A DNA stretch of 64,000 bases from Magnetovibrio sp. Lineage in GTDB: Bacteria > Pseudomonadota > Alphaproteobacteria > Rhodospirillales > Casp-alpha2. The position numbers were made by a program, and so were the translations under genes. The notes below the pieces were generated by a model. That model was not told the DNA's origin, did no database searches, and saw only the letters and a list, made by a program, of their open reading frames with translations. The stretch lies in assembly GCA_002721825.1 (NCBI GenBank), contig PBLS01000021.1:1-64000 (forward strand), in the 5' to 3' direction. This document shows, piece by piece, positions 54,575-62,853 of the stretch (positions within the stretch are counted from its first letter, which is position 1; every line of letters starts with the position of its first letter).

Positions 54575-55318
54575 CTAATAGGAACGGATAAGACCAACTA
54601 AGCGTCCCTGGATTTGCACCTGATCTGGACCAAAAATGCGAGTTTCATACTTTTTGTTGGCAGGTTCTAAAGCAATAGAGTCACCCTTCCGACGCAAACG
54701 CTTCAGTGTCACCTCACTACCTTCAATAAGGGCTACTACTATAGAACCATTTTCTGCGGTTTCAGCACTTCGGATAATTACCGTGTCCCCATCAAAAATA
54801 CCAACATCAATCATAGAATCGCCATCGACTTCAAGAGCATAATGATCAATGTTAGAAGCAACCATCCCCGGTGGAACCTCAATGATACTCGAAGGGTCCT
54901 GCAACGCGTCAATAGGTGTCCCCGCAGCTATTCGGCCATAGAGCGGCAAATGCAAATTCCTACTATCTTCAATCGCCAAACCAATTCGGCTGTTTCTTGA
55001 GACCACTGGCTCTCTAAAACTACCGTCAATAACATTAGTCGAAAATTGGTTTCTCTCTTGACCACTATCTGCCGAATACTGGTTATTCATTTTATCGGGT
55101 ATTTTTAATACCTCTAGTGCACGAGCCTTATGGGGCAACCGGCGAATAAACCCGCGTTCCTGCAAACCAGTTATCAAACGATGTATCCCTGATTTTGACT
55201 TTAAATTAAGCGCCGCTTTCATTTCGTCATAAGAAGGAGAGATACCTGTATTTCGCAACGTCTTATCTATAAAAGCAAGTAATTGGAACTGTTTACGTGT
55301 GAGCATATTTGTGGACAA
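54575..55318 (-). CDS. lexA: LexA repressor
   Basis: N-terminal winged-HTH [25 protein letters not shown] cleavage region, [16 protein letters not shown]. Confidence 0.96.
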   Translation of the reverse strand: MSTNMLTRKQFQLLAFIDKTLRNTGISPSYDEMKAALNLKSKSGIHRLITGLQERGFIRRLPHKARALEVLKIPDKMNNQYSADSGQERNQFSTNVIDGSFREPVVSRNSRIGLAIEDSRNLHLPLYGRIAAGTPIDALQDPSSIIEVPPGMVASNIDHYALEVDGDSMIDVGIFDGDTVIIRSAETAENGSIVVALIEGSEVTLKRLRRKGDSIALEPANKKYETRIFGPDQVQIQGRLVGLIRSY

Positions 55319-55336
55319 ACCTTTAAATTAACACTT

Positions 55337-55361
55337 GTTCACATATGTTCTATTTTAGTTC
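55337..55361 (-). promoter_or_regulatory. Putative alphaproteobacterial LexA operator (GAAC-N7-GAAC plus an extra half-site)
   Basis: + strand GTTCACATATGTTCTATTTTAGTTC: GTTC-N6-GTTC-N7-GTTC immediately upstream of lexA. Confidence 0.75.
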
Positions 55362-55440
55362 TCGTTTTATGTCAAATTTTTTACGCACCTTAAACACAAA
55401 TTTCTACGTTTTACTTGTGCAGAACTATTAAAATACGTTG

Positions 55441-56673
55441 TCAAAATTCTCTACCTTCATCAAGCCGAAGAACTGTCACGAGATCTCCTTTTTTAGAGGC
55501 ATCTGCTTTTGGCGGCCTAACAACTAGACAATCAGCTTTAGCAAACAATGCCATCATTCCACTGTCTTGTTGCAGAAACGGAGTCGCTAAGAGACTACCG
55601 TCTTTACAATAGTCCAGTGCTGCCCGCATATAATCTTGACGAATTCCATTCGCCTCTATATCCCGCCCCAAGCGTGCTATCGCCATACCAGGCACCCTTG
55701 AAGGATCGACGCCCAACATAGATTCAACTGCGGCACGCAAAAATACTACGGAAGTGACCCCCGCAGAAACGGGATTACCTGGCAATCCTAAAACTGCAAT
55801 ATTTTTCAAACGTCCAAAAATTAATGGTTTGCCTGGCCGCATTGCAATTTTATAAAAATTAACTTCTAACCCATTCTCTCCTAATACCTTGCGTATAAGA
55901 TCGAAATCACCGACGGAGGCTCCTCCAATAGTTACAAGTAAATCAGCATTATTTGCTCCAGCTAGAGCCTCACGCAAAGATTCTGGAGTATCTCTGGCTA
56001 TACCAAGATCAATCGGTTCACCACCTAGACCCTGAATATAGGCGCCTACAGCTATCGAATTCGATGAAATAATTTGATCAAATTGTTTAGATTCGCCCGG
56101 CATAACTAATTCGTCACCAGTAGCTAAAATAGCTATTTTTGGACGACGCCGTACCTTTAACCATGGAATATTCATGGAGGCTGCCAGCCCTATATCGCGT
56201 GCAGTCAGCCGTTTACCCGCTGATAGTAACAAATCACCCTCAGAAAAATCGAGCCCTGCCAATCTAATGTTTGCGCCAACTGCCGCGTTTTCCTCTATCG
56301 TTACCTGGTTTCCATCGGTATGAGTAACTTCTTGAATAATAACAGTATCCGCTCCATCAGGAATTACGGATCCTGTAAATATTCTCGCACATTCTCCCGT
56401 CCTTATAGCACCATCAAACCTTCGACCAGCCTGCGCTACCCCTACTTGCGTCAGTGTAATTGGTGCATTCTCTATATCCACTGCTCGTAGCGCATATCCA
56501 TCCATCGAAGAAATTGCTACCGGAGGTTGAGTTAAACGAGCCGATACATCTTCAGCAAGTATTCTACCGAGCCCTTTTGTCAGCGTTATCTGCTCCGCAG
56601 GTAAAGTTTGAAAAGCACTGGTTACCCGCGCCAAAGCTTCATCGACACTAAGCATCTGAGAAACCTTATTCAT
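55441..56673 (-). CDS. moeA: Molybdopterin molybdotransferase
   Basis: AISSMDGYALRA, ATGDELV, TIGGASVGDFD, MRPGKPLIFGRL, GLPGNPVSA. Confidence 0.95.
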   Translation of the reverse strand: MNKVSQMLSVDEALARVTSAFQTLPAEQITLTKGLGRILAEDVSARLTQPPVAISSMDGYALRAVDIENAPITLTQVGVAQAGRRFDGAIRTGECARIFTGSVIPDGADTVIIQEVTHTDGNQVTIEENAAVGANIRLAGLDFSEGDLLLSAGKRLTARDIGLAASMNIPWLKVRRRPKIAILATGDELVMPGESKQFDQIISSNSIAVGAYIQGLGGEPIDLGIARDTPESLREALAGANNADLLVTIGGASVGDFDLIRKVLGENGLEVNFYKIAMRPGKPLIFGRLKNIAVLGLPGNPVSAGVTSVVFLRAAVESMLGVDPSRVPGMAIARLGRDIEANGIRQDYMRAALDYCKDGSLLATPFLQQDSGMMALFAKADCLVVRPPKADASKKGDLVTVLRLDEGREF

Positions 56674-56682
56674 AACATTTAA

Positions 56683-57159
56683 TTATTTCACTTGATAGGT
56701 TCCGGATTTTCCACCGGACTTATGGACTAAATGGATATCTGTGATACGCATACTTCGATCAACTGACTTACACATATCATAAATAGTTAAAGCCGCAATT
56801 GAAGCTGCCGTTAAAGCTTCCATTTCAACACCTGTTTGACCGGTAATTTTGCACGTAGCCGAGATAGTAATAGCGTCACGCTCCGGTTCGCAAATTAAAT
56901 CAACAGTTACTGAGGAAAGGTTCAACGGATGACAGAGCGGGATAAGATCCGGTGTTCTTTTCGCCCCCATGATTCCCGCTAATTGCGCTACCGATAGCAC
57001 ATCGCCTTTTTTAACTCCGCCATCCATAATTAATGAAAGCGTCTCAGGCTGCATAATAACACTGCACCTAGCAGTCGCCACTCTTTCGGACACCTCCTTA
57101 GTCGACACATCCACCATGATTGCATTACCCTTATCATCAATATGAGTAAATTCACTCAT
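56683..57159 (-). CDS. moaC: Cyclic pyranopterin monophosphate synthase
   Basis: [42 protein letters not shown]. Confidence 0.97.
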   Translation of the reverse strand: MSEFTHIDDKGNAIMVDVSTKEVSERVATARCSVIMQPETLSLIMDGGVKKGDVLSVAQLAGIMGAKRTPDLIPLCHPLNLSSVTVDLICEPERDAITISATCKITGQTGVEMEALTAASIAALTIYDMCKSVDRSMRITDIHLVHKSGGKSGTYQVK

Positions 57160-57968
57160 GATGGGCTCTCCAATTCACTCCGGGTAAGTAGGTTAGTCGT
57201 CGCAATTTGAACGTCTTCTTGCCTCATTAAAGATTCGCCCACTAAAAAGCAGCGAGCACCAACACTTGCCATCCGCGCAAGATCTGTTGGTGTGTAAAGG
57301 CCACTTTCGCTGACTAATATGCAATGCCCTGGTGCCATTGGTGCCAATCGTTCTGTCATAGAGATATCCACTTCCAGTGTCTTGAGGTTTCGGTTGTTTA
57401 TACCGATTAGATCACTTTCCAGTTTCAAGGCGCGATTCATCTCCTCGTTATCGTGCACCTCAACCAAAACGTCCATAGCCCAATCACGGGCAGCCGCCAT
57501 TAACTCAGACGCGTGAGAGTCATCTAATGCTGCCATAATAAGCAATATACAATCGCCTCCTAGTGCACGCGTTTCAATAACTTGATACGGATCCAGCATA
57601 AAATCTTTTCGTAAAACCGGCAGTACCGTGGACTTACGAGCCAAAATTAAATCGTCATCCGCGCCTTGGAAATAAGGTGTATCGGTTAGGACTGAAATAC
57701 AACAAGCTCCCCCTTCTTCATAGGCTTTAGCAAGTGCTCCAGGGTTAAAATTAGACCGAATAAGACCTTTCGAAGGAGATGCCTTTTTTATCTCAGCTAT
57801 CAGACCGTATTGACCGCTATTTATAGCTTCACGTAATTTAAGTGCGAAGCCGCGTGGCGGCGACGCTGCGCGCGCCAAGGCTTCAACCTCGCGGAGAGAA
57901 CACTCAGCTAACGAACGGGCGATATGCTCACGCTTTGCTTTGCAGATACGAGCTAGAACATCGCTCAT
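57156..57968 (-). CDS. trpC: Indole-3-glycerol phosphate synthase
   Basis: [42 protein letters not shown]. Confidence 0.96.
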   Translation of the reverse strand: MSDVLARICKAKREHIARSLAECSLREVEALARAASPPRGFALKLREAINSGQYGLIAEIKKASPSKGLIRSNFNPGALAKAYEEGGACCISVLTDTPYFQGADDDLILARKSTVLPVLRKDFMLDPYQVIETRALGGDCILLIMAALDDSHASELMAAARDWAMDVLVEVHDNEEMNRALKLESDLIGINNRNLKTLEVDISMTERLAPMAPGHCILVSESGLYTPTDLARMASVGARCFLVGESLMRQEDVQIATTNLLTRSELESPS

Positions 57969-58987
57969 GGTTTTGAATTGGTAATTTCCACTAGATTTCC
58001 TAGAGCTGCCCGCGCCCTACCATCATCGATCGAGGCCGCAGCATACTCTACCCCAATTTTCAAATCATCCACCTTACCAGCAACAATCAAGCTAGCGGCT
58101 GCATTGATAAGGACAATATCACGATAGGGACCGCCGTGCCCATCAAGTAAGTTAGAAATAGCTGAGGCATTGTACGTACTATCACCACCTTTAAGATCCT
58201 CATGCTTAGCTATCGGTATTCCAGCATCCTGGGGATTAACCTCAAAGGTACGAACATTGCCATTTTCGAGCGCCGCAACATAAGTATTACCGGTAGTTGT
58301 TATCTCATCCATACCGTCAGAGCCGTGCACAACCCAGGTGGATGAACAGCCCAAAATACCAAGAACCTCAGCCATTGGTTCGATCCAAGCTTGGTCGAAT
58401 ACACCCGTAAATTGACGCTTAACGCCAGCCGGGTTCGAAAGTGGGCCAAGTCTATTAAAAATAGTACGGATGCCTATCGACTGGCGCACCGGCATAACGT
58501 GCTTCATGGAATTGTGATGGCGCGGTGCTGGCATGAACCCGATGCAAGCCTCAGCAATCGATTTTTCAACTAATGAAAGATCACAATCCAAGTTAACACC
58601 GAGCGCTGTAAGTACGTCCGAGGCCCCAGATTTAGACGTAATTGCACGGTTACCATGTTTTGCAACGGGTACTCCACACCCAGCAACAACTAGAGCAGTA
58701 GCCGTAGAAATATTATAGGTACCCAAGCTATCACCCCCTGTCCCAACAATATCCATGGCTCCCTCTGGCGCAGAAACGGTCAACATTTTTGCGCGAATCG
58801 CACGAACAGCACCGGTAATTTCATCAACGGATTCGCCACGCAACCGAAGTGCCATCAAGAGAGCGCCCATTTGTGAGTCCGTTGCAAGCCCATCCATAAT
58901 GATATTGAAAGCTTTTTCAACCTCATCAGCAGACAGAAAATGACCATCTGCCACTCGTGCTAAGATAGGTTTAATATCCTCACTCAT
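57965..58987 (-). CDS. trpD: Anthranilate phosphoribosyltransferase
   Basis: DIVGTGGDSLGTYNISTATALVVAGCGVPVAKHGNRA, FNRLGPLSNPAG. Confidence 0.97.
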   Translation of the reverse strand: MSEDIKPILARVADGHFLSADEVEKAFNIIMDGLATDSQMGALLMALRLRGESVDEITGAVRAIRAKMLTVSAPEGAMDIVGTGGDSLGTYNISTATALVVAGCGVPVAKHGNRAITSKSGASDVLTALGVNLDCDLSLVEKSIAEACIGFMPAPRHHNSMKHVMPVRQSIGIRTIFNRLGPLSNPAGVKRQFTGVFDQAWIEPMAEVLGILGCSSTWVVHGSDGMDEITTTGNTYVAALENGNVRTFEVNPQDAGIPIAKHEDLKGGDSTYNASAISNLLDGHGGPYRDIVLINAAASLIVAGKVDDLKIGVEYAAASIDDGRARAALGNLVEITNSKP

Positions 58988-58989
58988 GA

Positions 58990-59568
58990 CTACAATCTCC
59001 CGCGAGACATATTAACGAAATTCTCTAATAAGCGATGTCCATATTCAGACGCTATACTTTCCGGATGAAACTGCACACCGTGGATAGGGTATTTCTTATG
59101 AGACAATCCTTGTATGACACCGTCCTCACTTTTTGCTGTCACCTTTAGCCACTTTGGCACACTATCATTGGCAACTGTTAAAGAATGATAACGGGTAGCC
59201 TTAAATGGAGAAGGAATACTATTAAATATTTCAGCGCCGTTGTGTGTGATTGTACTAATCTTACCATGCATCGGTTCTGGAGAACGTACGATTTCTCCAC
59301 CGAACACTTGACCGATACACTGGTGCCCTAGACATACCCCTAAAATAGGAATTTTTCCTTCTAAACATCTAATAATATCCAAACATACCCCAGCTTGGTC
59401 TGGATCGCATGGTCCTGGCGAAAGGACTATACCATCGGGCTTCATAGTCAAAACATCCTCAACCCCAATTGCATCGTTTCTATATACAACAACATCTGCC
59501 CCAATCTCGCCCATAAAATGGCGAAGATTGTAGACGAAACTGTCATAGTTATCGATGAGCAGAAACAT
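58990..59568 (-). CDS. trpG: Anthranilate synthase component II (glutamine amidotransferase)
   Basis: IDNYDSFVYNL, GVCLGHQCIGQ, GVQFHPESI. Confidence 0.95.
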   Translation of the reverse strand: MFLLIDNYDSFVYNLRHFMGEIGADVVVYRNDAIGVEDVLTMKPDGIVLSPGPCDPDQAGVCLDIIRCLEGKIPILGVCLGHQCIGQVFGGEIVRSPEPMHGKISTITHNGAEIFNSIPSPFKATRYHSLTVANDSVPKWLKVTAKSEDGVIQGLSHKKYPIHGVQFHPESIASEYGHRLLENFVNMSRGRL

Positions 59569-59641
59569 TTCAAATGGTTATGAAACCTAGGCCGCCCGCG
59601 GTCAAGCTTCTAAAGATCGCTTCATGTTATAATTAGGTAGC

Positions 59642-60088
59642 TCAATGACATGCTTTTCCCAGTACCTTTAGGCGCCAATAATTATAGGGAAGGGGAGTCA
59701 CAAACCCAGCTAAAAGCATTATAGGAACTACTTCCCAATTTAAGATTGCGCCACCCGTGATTACTACGTCAACAGCATTCATAGCAACTTCCATAGAAAT
59801 CATTGATATCAAAGACATTCCAAGTGCTGTTTTAAAAGCTAATATAAATGCCATTTGACGGCTAAGGACAAGTGTCTCTAAAATAATTGAAGTCAGTAAC
59901 CCATTAATAATAGCTAAAATCATTATTAAGAGCGTAGGAAAAGGAATGCTCGTTATTTGAAAAAAGGCGATGGTCCCAAAATCACCTATGGAACAACCGA
60001 TAAGGCACCAAAGTGTGTTATATAATGCAATTCGCCATGTACTTTTGCATCGCCAGTCAATATGAAAATTTGCCATAAAATTATTCAT
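59642..60088 (-). CDS. DUF4396-like membrane protein
   Basis: Multiple TM stretches; MISMEVAMNAVDVVITGG and TPLPYNYWRLKVLGKACH resemble DUF4396 proteins (from memory). Confidence 0.6.
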   Translation of the reverse strand: MNNFMANFHIDWRCKSTWRIALYNTLWCLIGCSIGDFGTIAFFQITSIPFPTLLIMILAIINGLLTSIILETLVLSRQMAFILAFKTALGMSLISMISMEVAMNAVDVVITGGAILNWEVVPIMLLAGFVTPLPYNYWRLKVLGKACH

Positions 60089-60198
60089 CAGTAACTCTAA
60101 TTAGTAATTACCCATATTTAAAATGTGAGACACGCTGCAAAAAACGATTAAATTATTATAATAAACAGCGTTTTATAACTCTTTTCTAATTTCTTACT

Positions 60199-60712
60199 TT
60201 ATTCAATCCACGGTTTCAGTCTCGGTATCCAGCGAGGAACTTGACGACAGTAGTCCTCGTAATGTGCCCCAAATCGGACAGCCAGTCCTTTTTCCTCAAC
60301 AAATGGGATATAAATTAGATTTAGTATAATAAAAGTGAAGCACCAAATTAAAACCCCTGAATTTCGGGAAACAAAAACTTCCCCAAAAAGCATTAAGAAA
60401 ACGGATAACATCATAGGGTTGCGAACATATCGAAACGGGCCGCGCAAAACAAAATTCCGCGGCGGGTCCCGAGGTGCTGGGGTTCCAGCCCCGATAACTA
60501 AAAATAGACGATTGGTCCACGCCGCTAAAAAAAAGCCAATGACAAATATTATATAACCCAGCCAAGATATTGCATCATCTATCTGGGGTGATTTGCCGCC
60601 CCAATATGCTCCCTGTCCAAACCACAAAATTAATGCCGGTATAAAAAACTAATACTGTACCTGGTAAAATAACTAGAGCACTCACGTAGGACCTTATTAG
60701 ATAACGATTCAC
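60199..60712 (-). pseudogene. Isoprenylcysteine carboxyl methyltransferase-family protein with a frameshift at an A/T homopolymer (60643-60648)
   Basis: C-terminal part GPFRYVRNPMMLSVFL...FGAHYEDYCRQVPRWIPRLKPW is in the listed ORF; upstream frame from GTG 60712 reads VNRYLIRSYVSALVILPGTVLVF, then must shift to continue IPALILWFGQGAYWGG. Confidence 0.7.
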
Positions 60713-60853
60713 AACTTGAACCTTTCCACTTCATCATAGCAACATTTAGAGTATGTTCTTCATAGTCATCAATAAATAAAGCTCCATAAGTTTTACCATT
60801 ACCATCGCTATCCTTATAGAAAACGTTTATCTTAAAAATCAACGATTAGTCTA

Positions 60854-61228
60854 ATGGTTGTCATTATTAAGAGATTTTTCAATATGGCTTCAAAAAGAAA
60901 CCCATTAAAGCTCAACAAACTACAACTACGTACCCTGGCTCTAGCGCAGATGATTGCAGCCAACCCTGATCTTTCCAGGCGTGATCAAAAAAACGGCGAG
61001 GTTACGTTGCTCCATCTACCGGAACCACATGGTGATCATCTCCATATTGGTGAGTTTATTGTATCAGCACGTGACGCTAGCGGCTTCTCAAACGCTTCTG
61101 TATGGGCTGCGTTGGAACGTAAAGGCCTACTACGACGAAACAATCCAATTACCGCAACTTTATCACCCGACGGTCTTGCCTATGAAACTGGGCTGGTTGA
61201 TCAGGTTCTTAGACCTTCTGATCATTAA
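60854..61228 (+). CDS. Conserved hypothetical protein
   Basis: LHLPEPHGDHLHIGEFIVSARDASGFSNASVWAALERKGLLRR; resembles alphaproteobacterial conserved hypotheticals (from memory). Confidence 0.6.
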   Translation: MVVIIKRFFNMASKRNPLKLNKLQLRTLALAQMIAANPDLSRRDQKNGEVTLLHLPEPHGDHLHIGEFIVSARDASGFSNASVWAALERKGLLRRNNPITATLSPDGLAYETGLVDQVLRPSDH

Positions 61229-61233
61229 AGAAC

Positions 61234-61491
61234 ATGGAAATGTGTTTTGTATACGTTCTAGGATGTAGTGAATCTAAGGGTAAAACTCGGACCTATGTAG
61301 GTTGGACCACAGATCTTGAACGCCGAACAAAAGAACACAATTCCGGAACAGGCGCACGCTCAACAAGGGGGAGGACATGGCATTTGCTTTATGCCGAAAT
61401 GTATACTAATCGCCGTGAGGCAATGAGGCGTGAATGGAATCTTAAACGGGATACAAATATGCGAAATGAAATACGTAGATGTATGATTTAG
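61234..61491 (+). CDS. GIY-YIG nuclease family protein
   Basis: FVYVLGCSESKGKTRTYVGWTTDLERRTKEHNSGTGARSTRGR. Confidence 0.9.
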   Translation: MEMCFVYVLGCSESKGKTRTYVGWTTDLERRTKEHNSGTGARSTRGRTWHLLYAEMYTNRREAMRREWNLKRDTNMRNEIRRCMI

Positions 61492-61586
61492 AAGATTTGA
61501 ACCGACAAGGGCGTGAAGGCGAAGCTGCTATTATTAAGGTATATAGAGATTTAGCCGGCATTCACGTACCATCCAAAAAAGGATAA
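61479..61586 (+). CDS. Candidate 35-aa small protein overlapping the GIY-YIG 3' end
   Basis: MYDLEDLNRQGREGEAAIIKVYRDLAGIHVPSKKG; ATG overlaps the upstream stop by 13 nt; below the ORF-track cutoff. Confidence 0.4.
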   Translation: MYDLEDLNRQGREGEAAIIKVYRDLAGIHVPSKKG

Positions 61587-61592
61587 ATATAG

Positions 61593-62381
61593 ATGCCTAA
61601 TTTTGCCGCTAACCTAACTATGCTATACAGTGAGCTCCCAATGTTTGAGCGGCTTAAAGCTGCTACTAATTCTGGTTTCAAAGCGGTCGAAATATTATTC
61701 CCATACGAACATGAGGCGCCCGAATTAGCAGAAAAATTACGTGACGCCGGTTTAGAAATTGTATTGATTAACTTTCCGGCTGGTGACTGGCCTAACGAAC
61801 GAGGCTTTTCCGCTATTCCAGGGCGAGAAAAGGAATTTGAAGAAAATGTTGAAACTACGTTACAGTACGCTCAAACAATTCATTGCCAAAGAGTTCACAT
61901 AATGGCGGGAATCGTTGAGGGTGGACTTAAAAATACTCGCGCTGTTGATACATACCTTTCAAACCTTACTTACGCAGCGGAGGTTTTTGGACAGAAAGGC
62001 ATAGCCGTGCTCATTGAGCCATTAAACGACCTTGCTGTACCCGGTTACTTAATTTCTCACCAGTGGGAAGCCCGCGAAATAATAGATCGAGTGGGTCATG
62101 ATAATCTTGGCTTACAATTTGACTTTTTTCATGCTCAGATAATGGAAGGGAACCTTGCTGTGAGACTAAAAGAATTTCTCCCAATTATCCGCCACATCCA
62201 AATTGCCGGTGTACCCGAACGCCATGAACCGGATATTGGAGAGATTAATTACAAGTACCTTTTCAACTTATTAGATGAACTCGGTTACAACGAATGGGTA
62301 GGCTGCGAGTATATACCAAAAACCACTACGGAAGAGGGGCTTGGGTGGTTTCATAAGATCAATAATACAAATTTGGTTTAA
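61593..62381 (+). CDS. Hydroxypyruvate isomerase-like sugar isomerase (TIM barrel)
   Basis: MPNFAANLTMLYSELPMFERLKAATNSGFKAVEILFPYE; HIQIAGVPERHEPDIGEINYKYLFNLLDELGYNEWVGCEYIP. Confidence 0.85.
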   Translation: MPNFAANLTMLYSELPMFERLKAATNSGFKAVEILFPYEHEAPELAEKLRDAGLEIVLINFPAGDWPNERGFSAIPGREKEFEENVETTLQYAQTIHCQRVHIMAGIVEGGLKNTRAVDTYLSNLTYAAEVFGQKGIAVLIEPLNDLAVPGYLISHQWEAREIIDRVGHDNLGLQFDFFHAQIMEGNLAVRLKEFLPIIRHIQIAGVPERHEPDIGEINYKYLFNLLDELGYNEWVGCEYIPKTTTEEGLGWFHKINNTNLV

Positions 62382-62396
62382 AGCATTATAGCTCTT

Positions 62397-62522
62397 ATGC
62401 TCGATTGTATCGGAGAAGAACTAGGGGAAACAGAAAACTTATCCTTATACTTAAAAGACCGGAAAACACGTTTTCTAAGTCAAGAGCAAGTCAACGCGCT
62501 CGAAAATCGCTTTCCTAATTAG
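62397..62522 (+). CDS. Candidate 41-aa small protein
   Basis: MLDCIGEELGETENLSLYLKDRKTRFLSQEQVNALENRFPN, between two same-strand genes; below the ORF-track cutoff. Confidence 0.4.
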   Translation: MLDCIGEELGETENLSLYLKDRKTRFLSQEQVNALENRFPN

Positions 62523-62540
62523 CCAGAGAGAAAATTATAA

Positions 62541-62825
62541 GTGTACGTTATTACAGTCACCTTTAGTATCAAACCAGTTTACTTAAGCAATTTTATGGCA
62601 GTGATGCTGGAAAATTCTAAAGCTTCGTTAGAGAAAGAAAAAGGGTGTCACCAATTCGATGTGTGCGTCGATCCTGAAAACCCCAACATAATTTTTCTTT
62701 ATGAACTTTATACTGACAAGTCTGCCTTCGAAGCCCACCTTGCATCCACGCACTTCAACGAATTCAACAAAAAAACCGCAAATTGGATCGAGATTAAGAA
62801 TGTTCGTGCCTACGAGAAGCTATAG
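62541..62825 (+). CDS. Antibiotic biosynthesis monooxygenase (ABM)-domain putative quinol monooxygenase
   Basis: ENSKASLEKEKGCHQFDVCVDPENPNIIFLYELYTDKSAFEAHLASTHF. Confidence 0.85.
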   Translation: MYVITVTFSIKPVYLSNFMAVMLENSKASLEKEKGCHQFDVCVDPENPNIIFLYELYTDKSAFEAHLASTHFNEFNKKTANWIEIKNVRAYEKL

Positions 62826-62853
62826 TTAATCAGTCGTTATGCAGCCTAAAATC

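Noticed and set aside
60630-60842. Minus-strand 70-aa ORF MIFKINVFYKDSDGNGKTYGALFIDDYEEHT...
   Set aside because: It overlaps the reconstructed N-terminus of the methyltransferase in another frame and matches no family I recognise; evidence is too weak to call, though its first part is protein-like.
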